Below, piece by piece: positions 10,778 to 20,051 of a stretch of 64,000 bases of DNA. Origin of the DNA: Marichromatium purpuratum 984 (lineage in GTDB: Bacteria > Pseudomonadota > Gammaproteobacteria > Chromatiales > Chromatiaceae); NCBI RefSeq assembly GCF_000224005.2, contig NZ_CP007031.1, forward strand, positions 2,075,001-2,139,000. Direction: 5' to 3'. The notes below the pieces were generated by a model. It searched no databases. It saw nothing but the letters and a program-made list of their open reading frames with translations, and was not told the origin of the DNA. The first letter of the stretch is position 1, and each line of letters opens with the position of its first letter. The position numbers and the translations under genes are program-made.

Positions 10778-11442
10778 CCGAACACCTCAGGCAACTCGCC
10801 CAGATCGGCCACCACCCGGTCAGGCTCGTCGCCCCAGGGGTCGAAGGGCTGCTCGGGGTCGCGCCGGACCCAGACCGCGCGCATGCCCGTCGCGCGGGCG
10901 CCGATGACGTCGAAGGGGTTGCTCGAGACCGGCCAGGCGTGCTCGGGCCGCGTCCCGGTGGTGGCGAGGAAGTGGGCGTAGACGGCCGGATCGGGCTTGA
11001 ACGCGCGCACCGCCTCGACACTGACCACACCGCTGAACCGGTCCCTGATGCCGGCATGATCGAGCAGCGTCTCGACCGCCTCGGCGGTGCCGTTGGAGAA
11101 GGCGTAGAGCCGGTGTCCGGCGCGCGCCAGCGCGGCCAGCCCGGGGGCGACGTCGGCGAAGGCCGGCAGCCGCCGGTAGCCGTCGATCAGGGCATCGAGC
11201 TGCGCCGCCTCGGGGGCGATCCGGTAGACCCGGCAGGTCTGCTCCAGGGCGTCGCGGGTGCAGCGCTCGAAGGTGTCGTATCGCCGCATCAGCCCGCGCC
11301 GGAAGGCGTATTCGAGCTGGCGGGCACGCCAGTCGCGGGAGAAGGCCGGGGCGGCCTCGCCCACCAGCGGGGTCAGCGCCGGGATCAGCCCGTGAGTGTC
11401 GATCAGGGTGCCGTAGACGTCGAAGGCGAGGGTCAGGCTCAT
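10774..11442 (-). CDS. Haloacid dehalogenase, type II
   Basis: A 222-residue HAD protein of the L-2-haloacid dehalogenase group, which hydrolyses C-halogen bonds of short 2-haloacids. The nucleophile Asp is in LAFDVYGTLIDTHG, the Ser/Asn motif is LYAFSNGTAE, the Lys is in FKPDPAVYAHF, and the final motif is VSSNPFDVIGARATGMRAVWVRR. The S-S-N-P-F-D form is diagnostic of type II dehalogenases. AGGAG precedes the ATG. It is coupled to the ABM gene by a 4-bp overlap. Confidence 0.92.
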   Translation of the reverse strand: MSLTLAFDVYGTLIDTHGLIPALTPLVGEAAPAFSRDWRARQLEYAFRRGLMRRYDTFERCTRDALEQTCRVYRIAPEAAQLDALIDGYRRLPAFADVAPGLAALARAGHRLYAFSNGTAEAVETLLDHAGIRDRFSGVVSVEAVRAFKPDPAVYAHFLATTGTRPEHAWPVSSNPFDVIGARATGMRAVWVRRDPEQPFDPWGDEPDRVVADLGELPEVFG

Positions 11443-11463
11443 GGTCGTCTCCTGCGGTGTGGT

Positions 11464-11946
11464 TCAGCGCGCGCCGGCCTCGAGGTCGATCAACGCCTGC
11501 TTGGTGCGCAGCCCGTGGGCGAAACCGGCGAGCCCGCCGTCGGCGCCGATCACCCGGTGACAGGGGATGATCAACGGGATCGGGTTGCGGCCGATGGCCG
11601 CACCCACCGCGCGGGCCGCGCCCGCCCGCCCGATCGCACGGGCGATCTCGCCATAGGTGGTCAGCGTGCCGTAGGGGATCTCGCCGAGCCGGGCCCAGAC
11701 CCGACGCTGGAAGTCCGTGCCGGTGGGGTGGATGGGCACCGTGAACGCCGTCCTGTCACCGTCGAGATAGGCCCTCACCTCGGCCCGGGCGGCGGCGAAG
11801 CGCTCGGGACGATGGCGCCAGTCGGGCTCGATGCTGAACGCGCGCGCGCCGCGCTCGCCGCTGTCGAGATGCAGCTGTGTCAGCCCGCGCGCGTCGCCGA
11901 CGAGGACGACGGCGCAGAGTCGGGTGTCGAATCGGGTGTAGTCCAT
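11464..11946 (-). CDS. ogt: Methylated-DNA-protein cysteine methyltransferase
   Basis: A 160-residue O6-alkylguanine-DNA alkyltransferase that transfers the alkyl group to its own Cys in NPIPLIIPCHRVIGADGGLAGF. It also has FQRRVWARLGEIPYGTLTTYGEIA and a helix-turn-helix Arg finger region, RAVGAAIGRNP. There is an N-terminal RNaseH-like domain but no Ada zinc domain. GGAG precedes the ATG. It lies 45 bp downstream of the Ada-AlkA gene in the same direction, so the two probably form an alkylation-damage operon. Confidence 0.95.
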   Translation of the reverse strand: MDYTRFDTRLCAVVLVGDARGLTQLHLDSGERGARAFSIEPDWRHRPERFAAARAEVRAYLDGDRTAFTVPIHPTGTDFQRRVWARLGEIPYGTLTTYGEIARAIGRAGAARAVGAAIGRNPIPLIIPCHRVIGADGGLAGFAHGLRTKQALIDLEAGAR

Positions 11947-11991
11947 GGTTCGTCTCCAGGGTGAGCGGGTGCGCGTGAGCGCGGCGCCGGG

Positions 11992-13497
11992 TCAAGGCTC
12001 GGCGGGCGCGGCGCGCACCGCGTTGGCGTTCCACAGACAGAGCGCGGCATAGGCCCGGTAGGGCCGCCAGCGCTCAGCGTGACGCAGCGCCTCGACGCGT
12101 GTCATCGGGCGCTCGCGCGTCAGTGCCTTGACGATCCCCAGATCGGTGACCGGGAAGCTGTCGACCAGCCCCAGACCGCGCATCGCCACGTAGTCGGCGG
12201 TCCACTCGCCGATGCCCTTGACCGACAGGATGTCGCGCTTGAAGGACTCGGCCGGCTGATGGGGCGAGAGCGAGCACACGCCCGCCTCCAGCGCCCGACA
12301 GAGCGCGTGGACGGCGGCCTGGCGCGCCCTGGCGAGCCCGATCGTGGAGAGGTCCAGCCCGGCCAGTCGGGCGCGATCGGGGAAGAACCAGTCGAGTCCC
12401 TCGGGATAGTCCGCCGGGGTCGGCTGCGCGGCGCGCGCCGCCAACCGCGCGGCCAGCTCCCCGGCGAAGCGCACCGAGACCTGTTGCCCGAGGATCGCCC
12501 GCACCGCGAACTCGAACGGATCGAAGGCGACCGACAGCCGGGGCACGGCGCCGTCCTCCAGTCCCGGGCGCAGCAGGTCGTCGGCGGCGAAGCGCGCCTG
12601 GATCTCGGCGAAACGGGTCTCGAGATCGAACATCCGCCTGACCCGCGCGGCGATCTCCATCGCGCAGGCGATGTGCGCGGAGTGGATGCGCAGCGCCAGC
12701 GCCGAGCGCGCCGGGTCGTCGGTGACCACGAAATAGCCCTCGGCGATCTCCGCGCGCCCGAGCAGGGCGACGCGGAAGGTGCGCGCGTACTGTGTCGCGG
12801 TGACGACCTCGACGCCGCGGATGGCGCGACGGCGGAGGAAATCGAGGACCCGACCGAAGTCGAACCCGGGGTCGTAGTCGAGGGCATAGGACAGACAGCC
12901 GTCCTCGAGCCCCTGATGGCGTCTCATCTCGCGCAATGCTCCTGGTGTCTGACCGAAGACCTTCCTGAACACCTCGTTGAACTGCCGCACCGAGCCGAAC
13001 CCCGAGGCGAAGGCGATGTCGGTGACCGGAAAGGTCGAGTCGAGCAGCAGCCCCTTGGCCAGCACCGCCTTCTGCAAGGCCCCGACCTTGACCGGCGGGA
13101 CGCCGAGAAAACGCACGAACAGGGCACGGAGCTGGCGGGCCGAGAGCAGCAGCTCGGCGGCCAGTTCGTCGACGCCGTGGTGGTGCAGATAGCCACGCTG
13201 GATCAGGTCCAGCGCCATGGCGACGAGCTGTCCGCCCTCGACGTGGGCGTGGCGCGTCCACGAGCGCATGTCCGGGCGGCAGCGCAGACAGGGCCGGAAG
13301 CCCTGCTCCACGGCCTCGAACAGGGTCGCGAAATAGGCCACGTTCTCCTCCCGCGCCCGCGGCGCGGGACAGGAGGGACGACAGAAGATGCCGGTGGTCC
13401 TGACCCCGAAGTAGAAGCGACCGTCGAAATCGGCATCCCGGCGCAACCGCGCGCTGCGGTAGAGTGCGAGATCATCGTCGGCGATCGTCGAGGTCAT
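11992..13497 (-). CDS. Ada zinc domain - AraC HTH - AlkA glycosylase fusion
   Basis: A 501-residue regulator-enzyme fusion. Residues 1-80 form the Ada methylphosphotriester domain with zinc Cys39, Cys43, Cys70 and Cys73 (GIFCRPSC and PCLRCRPD). Residues ~85-185 are an AraC-type helix-turn-helix (DIAFASGFGSVRQFNEVFRK). The rest is an AlkA N-domain followed by HhH-GPD glycosylase (ILGQQVSVRFAGELAARL, SVKGIGEWTADYVAMR, SFPVTDLG with the catalytic Asp). It should sense DNA methylation, activate genes, and excise 3-methyladenine. The O6-methylguanine domain of classical Ada is absent and is supplied by the neighbouring ogt. The ATG at 13497 follows GGAG. Confidence 0.93.
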   Translation of the reverse strand: MTSTIADDDLALYRSARLRRDADFDGRFYFGVRTTGIFCRPSCPAPRAREENVAYFATLFEAVEQGFRPCLRCRPDMRSWTRHAHVEGGQLVAMALDLIQRGYLHHHGVDELAAELLLSARQLRALFVRFLGVPPVKVGALQKAVLAKGLLLDSTFPVTDIAFASGFGSVRQFNEVFRKVFGQTPGALREMRRHQGLEDGCLSYALDYDPGFDFGRVLDFLRRRAIRGVEVVTATQYARTFRVALLGRAEIAEGYFVVTDDPARSALALRIHSAHIACAMEIAARVRRMFDLETRFAEIQARFAADDLLRPGLEDGAVPRLSVAFDPFEFAVRAILGQQVSVRFAGELAARLAARAAQPTPADYPEGLDWFFPDRARLAGLDLSTIGLARARQAAVHALCRALEAGVCSLSPHQPAESFKRDILSVKGIGEWTADYVAMRGLGLVDSFPVTDLGIVKALTRERPMTRVEALRHAERWRPYRAYAALCLWNANAVRAAPAEP

Positions 13498-13640
13498 GTT
13501 CGCTCCGAGCGCGGATGTGCGGGTGCTCGGGGCGCATTCTCCGACCGGGCGGCGACGACGGACAAGCGATTTTCGGAACTCGCTCTCGCCCCCCGCGCCC
13601 GCGACGGCGCGACACGACAACCATCCGGCAACCCGCAGTG

Positions 13641-14600
13641 ATGAACCATCAGACCACCCCCCACGGCGCCTTCCTCATGGTGCTGCTCGCCAACGCGGGT
13701 TTCGCCTTCAAGGGCATCTTCGCCAAGCTCGCGCTGGCCAGCGGGATCACCCTCGGCGGGATGCTGATGCTGCGCATCGCCCTGGCCATGCCGCTCTACT
13801 GGATCGCCGCGCGCACGCTCACCCGCGCCGCCGCCCCGCTCAGCGGGCGCGACTGGCGCGACGGGCTGCTCATCGGGCTGCTGTTCACCCTGGCGACGGT
13901 GGCCGACTTCATCGCCATCGACCGGCTCGGCGCCGGGCCCTCGCGGATGCTGCTGTTCACCTATCCGCTGATGGTGCAACTGCTCGTCGCCTGGCGCGCG
14001 CGGCGCTGGCCCACCCGGCGCGAACTGGCGGTGTTCGTGGTCTGCTACGGCGGGCTGGCGCTGCTGTTCGCGCCCCGGGGGCTCGCCGGCGATCTCGGCC
14101 CGGCCGGGTGGATCGGCATCGCCTGCGGGCTCGTCTCGGCGGCGAGCTACGCCTGCTTCCTGGTATGGGTCCAGGACACCGCCCGACGCATCGGCTCGGC
14201 GCGCTGCACCGCGCTCACCAACACCAGCACCTTCCTGGTGTTCTGCGGCTATGCGCTGCTCGGCGCCGCGCCCGCGGACTTCGCCATCCCGGTCGAGGGC
14301 TTCGGCTGGGTCGCGCTGATGGTGGTGATCGCCACCGTGCTCCCCTTCCTGCTGCTGTTCGAGGGCATCCGCCACACCGGCGCGGCGCGCGCCAGCCTGA
14401 TCGCGCTGAGCGGCCCGGTGATCACCCTGGTCGCGGCCTGGGCGATCCTCGACGAACGCCTGCTGCCGCTCCAGGGTCTCGGTCTGGTGCTGATCATCGG
14501 CGCCATCGGCTACCTCCAGCTCGGCGGCGACGCGCTCGCGCGGCTTGTCCGTCGCCTGCGACCGTCGGCGCGCCCTGACAGCGGGCGAGCGATACGATAG
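13641..14600 (+). CDS. DMT-superfamily (EamA) transporter
   Basis: A 319-residue inner-membrane protein with about ten hydrophobic helices in two EamA repeats. The first begins HGAFLMVLLANAGFAFKGIFAKL; the second begins WIGIACGLVSAASYACFLVWV and ends with RASLIALSGPVITLVAAWAI and LDERLLPLQGLGLVLI. Such proteins export metabolites or amino acids; the substrate is not evident. The start at 13641 is the first ATG matching the family N-terminus; the ribosome site is weak. It is divergent from the Ada-AlkA gene, sharing a 143-bp upstream region. Confidence 0.9.
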   Translation: MNHQTTPHGAFLMVLLANAGFAFKGIFAKLALASGITLGGMLMLRIALAMPLYWIAARTLTRAAAPLSGRDWRDGLLIGLLFTLATVADFIAIDRLGAGPSRMLLFTYPLMVQLLVAWRARRWPTRRELAVFVVCYGGLALLFAPRGLAGDLGPAGWIGIACGLVSAASYACFLVWVQDTARRIGSARCTALTNTSTFLVFCGYALLGAAPADFAIPVEGFGWVALMVVIATVLPFLLLFEGIRHTGAARASLIALSGPVITLVAAWAILDERLLPLQGLGLVLIIGAIGYLQLGGDALARLVRRLRPSARPDSGRAIR

Positions 14601-14641
14601 GGACTGACCCGATCAGCCGGACCACACCGAGGACGACAGCC

Positions 14642-15127
14642 ATGAAGGCACCCGCGACACCCATCAGACAGGCAGCAGCCAGCGACCGCGAGGACCTCGC
14701 CAGAGTGCACATCGCGTCCATCCTGGGGCTGTGTGCCGGGCACTACGAGGCCACGGCGCTGCGCGCCTGGACCGCCCTGCTCACCCCGTCCGTCTATGAC
14801 CGGGCGCTGGCAGAAAAACTGCTGCTGGTCGCCGAGCAGCCCGGACACGGAGCGGTCGGGCTGGCGATCCTCGATCCCGAGGCGGCGGAGATCAGCGCCC
14901 TCTACGTCCACCCCGAGGCCGTCGGCAAGGGGGTCGGCACGGCACTGCTCGAGGCGATGGAGCAGCGCGCCAGGGCGACCGGCATCCTCACCCTGACGAC
15001 CCGCGCGACGCTGAACGCACGGGACTTCTACGCCGCGCGCGGCTATCTCGACATCGGCCCCGACCACCATCGACTGCCGGGCGGCGTACGACTCCCCTGC
15101 GTCGCCATGACCAAGACGCTCGACTGA
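14642..15127 (+). CDS. GNAT-family N-acetyltransferase
   Basis: A 161-residue GNAT fold: IRQAAASDREDLARVHIASI at the N-terminus, then AEISALYVHPEAVGKGVGTALLEAMEQRA, the acetyl-CoA pyrophosphate loop (V-G-K-G-V-G-T), and RDFYAARGYLDIG. The acceptor is unknown. GAGG precedes the ATG with good spacing. It lies 41 bp after the EamA gene and may be cotranscribed. Confidence 0.9.
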   Translation: MKAPATPIRQAAASDREDLARVHIASILGLCAGHYEATALRAWTALLTPSVYDRALAEKLLLVAEQPGHGAVGLAILDPEAAEISALYVHPEAVGKGVGTALLEAMEQRARATGILTLTTRATLNARDFYAARGYLDIGPDHHRLPGGVRLPCVAMTKTLD

Positions 15128-15129
15128 AA

Positions 15130-15157
15130 CCGGACCCTGCCCGGGCGGCGGGTCCGG
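15130..15157 (+). terminator. Candidate stem-loop terminator after the GNAT gene
   Basis: A perfect 8-bp G+C stem (ccggaccc at 15130-15137, gggtccgg at 15150-15157) with a 12-nt loop lies 3 nt past the stop. No T-run follows, so intrinsic termination is uncertain. Confidence 0.4.
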
Positions 15158-15251
15158 GCGCATCTGCTAAGGTTCAGGGGCCTGCCCCTGCATTCCATAC
15201 CCATTGAACCGGCACGCGTCCGCACGCCCATTCAGGAGCAGGAATCCAGCT

Positions 15252-16304
15252 ATGATGAGCCAGATGAAGATGCTTGCCGTTGCACTCACCCTGTCGCTGA
15301 GCGCACCGACGCTGGTCGCGGCCGACGATCAGGCGCTGCGCGCCAAGGCGCAGACGGCGAGGTTGCAACCCATCCCCGAGGTCATCGAGGACCCGGTGGA
15401 CAACCCGGTGACGCCGGAGAAGGTCGCGTTGGGCAAGATGCTGTTCTTCGATCCGCGGCTCTCGGCGAGCGGGCTGATCAGCTGCAACACCTGTCACAAC
15501 CTGGGGATGGGCGGCGACGACAACCTGCCGACCTCGGTCGGTCACGGCTGGCAGCGCGGACCGCGCAACGCGCCGACGGTGTTCAACGCCATCTTCAACG
15601 TCGCGCAGTTCTGGGACGGTCGCGCCGCCGACCTCAAGGCCCAGGCCAAGGGTCCGATCCAGGCCGCCGTCGAGATGGCCAACGAACCCGCACAGGTGGT
15701 CGCCACGCTGCAGAGCATGCCCGAGTACGTCGAGCACTTCGCCGCCGCCTTCCCGGACGCGCCCGAGCCGGTCACCTTCGACAACACTGCCAAGGCGATC
15801 GAGGCGTTCGAGACCACGCTGGTGACGCCCAACGCCCCCTTCGACCGCTTCATGCGCGGCGAGGACGACGCGCTGAGCGCCACGCAGAAGGAGGGGCTTG
15901 CGCTCTTCATCAACCGCGGCTGCACCGCCTGTCACGGCGGCGTCAACCTCGGCGGTCAGGGCTACTTCCCGTTCGGTCTGCTCAAGCGCCCGGGGGCCGA
16001 CATCCTGCCGCCGACGGACAAGGGACGCTTCGAGGTCACCCGCTCGGCGACCGATGAATACGTCTTCCGCGCCGCGCCGCTGCGCAACATCGCGCTCACC
16101 GCCCCCTACTTCCACTCCGGCGCGATCTGGGACCTGAAACAGGCCGTCGCGGTGATGGGCACGGCGCAGCTCGGCAGCGAGATCGGCGAGGGCGAGGCGA
16201 CCAAGATCGCCGCCTTCCTCGAGGCCCTGACCGGCGAGGTCCCCACGATCACCTATCCGATCCTGCCGGCCGAGACCGAGACCACGCCCAAGCCCCAGCC
16301 CTGA
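15252..16304 (+). CDS. Di-heme cytochrome c peroxidase
   Basis: About 350 residues, exported by the signal peptide MKMLAVALTLSLSAPTLVAA and cleaved near residue 25. Two c-type heme sites are visible: SCNTCHNLG (heme site near residue 78) and GCTACHGG (about residue 240). Family motifs include LGKMLFFDPRLSASGLISC, GPRNAPTVFNAIFN, QFWDGRA, FRAAPLRNIALTAPYFHSG and a Met-containing loop. It reduces periplasmic H2O2 using cytochrome c electrons. The start is ATG 15252 or 15255, after AGGAGCAGGAA; an in-frame ATG at 15204 is less likely because it lies outside the signal peptide. Confidence 0.94.
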   Translation: MMSQMKMLAVALTLSLSAPTLVAADDQALRAKAQTARLQPIPEVIEDPVDNPVTPEKVALGKMLFFDPRLSASGLISCNTCHNLGMGGDDNLPTSVGHGWQRGPRNAPTVFNAIFNVAQFWDGRAADLKAQAKGPIQAAVEMANEPAQVVATLQSMPEYVEHFAAAFPDAPEPVTFDNTAKAIEAFETTLVTPNAPFDRFMRGEDDALSATQKEGLALFINRGCTACHGGVNLGGQGYFPFGLLKRPGADILPPTDKGRFEVTRSATDEYVFRAAPLRNIALTAPYFHSGAIWDLKQAVAVMGTAQLGSEIGEGEATKIAAFLEALTGEVPTITYPILPAETETTPKPQP

Positions 16305-16375
16305 GCGCCACCCCTCGCCGCGCCCATCCGCCGCGAGGGGCGCGCACCGACTCACCCCGCCCAGCGGCGGCCGAT

Positions 16376-16389
16376 TTGACCCGCATCAA
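16376..16389 (+). promoter_or_regulatory. FNR/Dnr-type binding box upstream of nnrS
   Basis: TTGAC-CCGC-ATCAA fits the TTGAY-N4-RTCAA consensus of FNR/CRP-family regulators exactly. It lies 113 bp before the nnrS start and 71 bp after the peroxidase stop. FNR, Anr or the NO-responsive Dnr/Nnr all bind such boxes, and nnrS genes are commonly under NO control. Confidence 0.65.
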
Positions 16390-16501
16390 GGCCGCCGCCG
16401 CACCGTCCTCGCTAGCCTGATCGACGCTGCCCGCGGCCCCGCGCCGCGCCCGGCCGACAACCGCCGCCGCGCGGCGGCTCATCCAGCGATCGAGATCCCC
16501 C

Positions 16502-17740
16502 ATGCCCACACCCGCCGTCCTCGGACAGGGCTTTCGCCCCTTCTTCCTCGCCGCCACCGTCGCGGCGATCGTCGACATCGCGCTCTGGCTGGCGATGCTC
16601 CACGGGTACTGGCCCTGGCCGCACCACCTCGGCGGGGTCGGCTGGCACGCCCACGAGATGCTCTTCGGCTATTTCGCCGCGGTGATGGCCGGCTTCCTGC
16701 TCACCGCCGCGCACAACTGGACCGGGGTCGCCACCCCCACCGGGGCCGCGCTCGCCGCGCTGCTCGCGCTCTGGCTCGCCGGACGGGTCGCGCCCTGGCT
16801 GGACGGACCGCCGCTGCTCGCCGCCGCGCTCGATCTGGCCTTCCTGCCGGCGCTCGCCGTGGCGCTGCGCGGCGCGCTGTGGCACGGGCCCAATCGCGCC
16901 AACCGCGCCTTCGTGGCCCTGCTCGCAGCGATGACCCTGGCCGGGGCCATGGCGCACCTCGGCGCGCTGGGCTGGCTCGCCGGGGGCGAGACGCGCGGTC
17001 ACCGGCTGATGCTCGATCTGGGGGTGGTCCTGCTGGTACTGATCTCCGCGCGGGTGATGCCCTTCTTCATCGAGCGCGGGCTCGCCGGGGCGCGAGCGCG
17101 CACCTGGCCCGCGCTCGAGCGCGCGCTCCCGGCGCTCGGCCTCGCCCTGGCGCTGACCGACCTGATCGCACCGCTCGGCGTGCTCGCCGGTGCCCTGGCC
17201 ATCGCCCTCGGCGGCGCGCTGCTGGTGCGGCTCGCCGGCTGGCACGACCAACGCCTCTGGCGCACGCCGCTGCTCGCAGTGCTCTATGTCGGGCTGCTGT
17301 GGCTGGCGCTGGGGCTGATGCTCGACGGGCTCTCGGCGCTCGGTGTGCTCGCCCCGCGCGGCGCGCTGCACGCGCTGACCATCGGCGCGATCGGGGTGGT
17401 GACGCTGGGGATGATGGCGCGGGTCACACTCGGGCACAGCGCCCGTCCGATGCGCGCCGGGCCGGCGACGCTCGTCGCCTTCGCGCTGATCAACCTCGCG
17501 GCGCTGGCGCGCGGGCTGGGGCCGGTGGTTCTGCCGGAGGGCTACAGGCTTTGGCTGGTCGTCGGCGGTGCGTGCTGGATCGGCGCCTTCGCGCTCTTTC
17601 TGTGGGTCCACGCGCCGATGCTGGTCAGACCGCGGGCCGATGGCCTCATGAGCTGTCGCGACGGCGCACGGGCCGAGCCGCCGAGACAGCCGTCCGCTGG
17701 AGCGCGCGCCGCGCCCCTCACACCCGGAACTTCTGCATGA
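16502..17740 (+). CDS. nnrS: NnrS family heme-copper membrane protein
   Basis: A 412-residue polytopic membrane protein, about 12 helices. It begins [18 protein letters not shown] and contains [39 protein letters not shown] and [26 protein letters not shown], all NnrS hallmarks. NnrS relieves nitrosative stress and was named from a nitrite/NO reductase regulon. The 3' end overlaps the convergent chemoreceptor gene by 23 bp. The FNR-type box upstream supports low-oxygen or NO control. The ribosome site is weak. Confidence 0.93.
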   Translation: MPTPAVLGQGFRPFFLAATVAAIVDIALWLAMLHGYWPWPHHLGGVGWHAHEMLFGYFAAVMAGFLLTAAHNWTGVATPTGAALAALLALWLAGRVAPWLDGPPLLAAALDLAFLPALAVALRGALWHGPNRANRAFVALLAAMTLAGAMAHLGALGWLAGGETRGHRLMLDLGVVLLVLISARVMPFFIERGLAGARARTWPALERALPALGLALALTDLIAPLGVLAGALAIALGGALLVRLAGWHDQRLWRTPLLAVLYVGLLWLALGLMLDGLSALGVLAPRGALHALTIGAIGVVTLGMMARVTLGHSARPMRAGPATLVAFALINLAALARGLGPVVLPEGYRLWLVVGGACWIGAFALFLWVHAPMLVRPRADGLMSCRDGARAEPPRQPSAGARAAPLTPGTSA

Positions 17741-19709
17741 TCCGCGTCACCGCGCCGTGGGAGGACTCCAGGTCGGCGATCAGCGAGCGCAGATCGGCCA
17801 TGGCGCTGGCGATCTCGCCCGACTCGCTCTTGACCGTCGCGACCTCGACGGCGATCTCCTCGGCGGCGGCGTGCTGACGCTGCGCGGCCTCGGCAACCAG
17901 CTCGATCTGTTGGCGGATGTCTTCGATCTGGGCATGGAGGTTGTCGATGTTGCCAAGCGAGCGCGCGCTGCGCTCGGAGGTGTGTCGGCTGGTATCGCGG
18001 ATATCCTCCATGACCTGCTGCAGGGACTCGGCCTCGGTCCTGATCGCGGCGAGAACCTCGCTGATCTCGCCGGTCGCGGTCTGGGTACGGATCGCCAGCT
18101 GCCGCACCTCGTCGGCGACCACCGCGAAGCCGCGCCCGCTCTCACCGGCGCGGGCGGCCTCGATCGCGGCGTTGAGCGCGAGCAGATTGGTCTGCTCGGA
18201 GATGGCGTTGACGCTGTCGAGGATCTGCGCGATCGAGTGGCTCTTGTCGTTGAGACTCGCCGTCGAGCCGAAGGCGCGTTCGTTCATCTCCGCCAGCGCC
18301 TCGATCGAGCCCTGGGTGCCCTGGGTCATCTCCCGCGCCTCCCGCGACAGCTCGGCGAACCGCATCGTGCTGTCGAGCACCCCCTCGGCGGCCTCGGTGA
18401 TCCGCCCGGAGGTCTCGTTGAGCGACTGCGTCACCCCCGAGATCCCATGCACCGCGCCATCGGCACTGGCCACCTGAGCCACCACCTGATCGGTGACGCT
18501 CTCGACCTTGTGGATGCTCGCACTGGTCGAGCGGTCGCTGACGATCAGCTGCTCGAGCACCTCGCGGAGGTTGGCGATCATGCGATCGACCGCGCGCAGG
18601 ATCACCCCCAGCTCGTCGCGCGAGTCATCCTCCAGGCGCGACGACAGGTCGCCGGTCGAGGTGATGCGATCGAGTGCCTGTCTGACACGATCGATCTTGC
18701 GGGTGAGCTTGCGCGCCACCGCCACGGAGATCAGCATGACCAGCGCCAGCAGCACGGCAAAGAGGACGGAGGAGACGATCACCGTCGTCCGCGCCCGAGC
18801 CTGACGCGCCTCCATCTCGGCAACGATGCCTGCCCTGACCGTGTCCATCAGCGCCTTGACCTCGCCGATGTAGCCGGTCGTCGCGGCGAACCAGTCGGCC
18901 GGCAGCGGGTAGTCGCCCTGGAGCACGTCCGGTTCCTCGAGCAGCCGGTTGAGCACCCGATCCATCATCTGCGCGGTATCCGAGCGGGTCATGGCGCGGA
19001 ACCGGACCTGCAGTTCGGGATCGGTCTCGCCGCCGAACTGGCCGAGCGCGCGCTGCAGATCGGCGAAATAGAACCTCAGCGCCTGCTGGGTGGCGGGTGA
19101 GATCCGCCCCGTCGAGAGCACGCCATTGACCTTGCCGCGGATCTGACCGAGCTTCTCCTTGACCCACGCCAGATGCCACGACATCAACAGCTGGCGCCGT
19201 GCCAGGTCATCGCCAACGTGACCGATGCACTTGACGAAGAGATCGAGGGCGTTGGCGTTGAGCTTGGAGTAGAAATCGAAGGCCTCGGGGCCATTGCGCG
19301 CATCGACCTGCGCGCGGATCCGCTCGCGCCCGGCGGCGAGCGTCACCAGCCGCCGCAGGCCATCGACCAGATCGCCGTACCCGAGCCCCTCGCGATCGGC
19401 CAAGGCGTCCACCCGCGCGATCGCGGCGTCGACACGCGCACGTTGGGCGACGATCTTCTCGCGCAGCGCGGGGGCACCCGAGCCGATGTAACCGGCCGAG
19501 AGCCCACGCTCGACGGCGAGGTCGTGGGCGACCGACTCCACCGCATAGGCGACGTCGACGAGATGACGGTTGTGCCGGGCCTGTGCCGCCTGATCGAACT
19601 GGCGCGAGATCACCAGCCCGGAGAGCGACAGCAGCGACAACAGCGCGACGGCGAGGATGGCGGCGAGCGCGACCTTCAGGCTCAGATGCTTGAACATGGA
19701 GCGATTCAT
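17718..19709 (-). CDS. Methyl-accepting chemotaxis protein with NIT-like sensor domain
   Basis: A 663-residue chemoreceptor. One membrane helix (~12-32) is followed by a long all-helical periplasmic region (~40-310). Its start, [17 protein letters not shown], matches the NIT nitrate/nitrite-sensing domain. A second helix (~318-340), HAMP (~341-392) and the MCP signalling domain follow, with the hairpin [20 protein letters not shown] and [15 protein letters not shown]. It signals to CheA/CheW; no che genes are in the window. The start at 19709 (AAGGG directly before) or 19697 is uncertain. Convergence on nnrS hints at nitrogen-oxide sensing, but that is inference. Confidence 0.9.
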   Translation of the reverse strand: MNRSMFKHLSLKVALAAILAVALLSLLSLSGLVISRQFDQAAQARHNRHLVDVAYAVESVAHDLAVERGLSAGYIGSGAPALREKIVAQRARVDAAIARVDALADREGLGYGDLVDGLRRLVTLAAGRERIRAQVDARNGPEAFDFYSKLNANALDLFVKCIGHVGDDLARRQLLMSWHLAWVKEKLGQIRGKVNGVLSTGRISPATQQALRFYFADLQRALGQFGGETDPELQVRFRAMTRSDTAQMMDRVLNRLLEEPDVLQGDYPLPADWFAATTGYIGEVKALMDTVRAGIVAEMEARQARARTTVIVSSVLFAVLLALVMLISVAVARKLTRKIDRVRQALDRITSTGDLSSRLEDDSRDELGVILRAVDRMIANLREVLEQLIVSDRSTSASIHKVESVTDQVVAQVASADGAVHGISGVTQSLNETSGRITEAAEGVLDSTMRFAELSREAREMTQGTQGSIEALAEMNERAFGSTASLNDKSHSIAQILDSVNAISEQTNLLALNAAIEAARAGESGRGFAVVADEVRQLAIRTQTATGEISEVLAAIRTEAESLQQVMEDIRDTSRHTSERSARSLGNIDNLHAQIEDIRQQIELVAEAAQRQHAAAEEIAVEVATVKSESGEIASAMADLRSLIADLESSHGAVTRIMQKFRV

Positions 19710-20002
19710 CCCTTGACTGATGAGGCAGGCGCGCGCGCCACACCAGTGACCCCGGGGACCGGAAACGGCGGCCAATTCATCACCGGCGGGAGGAGGTCTG
19801 GCACGCAACTCGGTCAGACCTATCTGTGTACGGATGCTCGCGGTCACAAGGTCGTGACGGACGGCGACGGACGACTGACCTTCGTCCTCCCGATCATTGA
19901 CCAACGGGAAATCGATGGCAGGACGATGGTCTCTGCCCCGCGCCTGGATGGCGCAGCGAAGCACACGAAAAAGGACACGAAAAGCTAAAGCATCGCGCAC
20001 CG
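19710..20002. other. Non-coding region upstream of the chemoreceptor
   Basis: No convincing gene on either strand. Near 19957-19988 there is a short A-rich stretch (gaagcacacgaaaaaggaca and following) resembling the agac-ca-aaggacacgaagg element of the repeats at 29 and 44 kb. Confidence 0.4.
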
Positions 20003-20026
20003 GTCCGTGCGGACGGCGCCGCACGG
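20003..20026 (-). terminator. Candidate stem-loop downstream of the SOUL gene
   Basis: A perfect 9-bp inverted repeat (tccgtgcgg at 20003-20011, ccgcacgga at 20018-20026) with a 6-nt loop lies 25 bp past the SOUL stop. There is no immediate T-run on the transcribed strand. Confidence 0.4.
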
Positions 20027-20051
20027 ACAGCGCGGGTGAGGTCAGTCGGGC

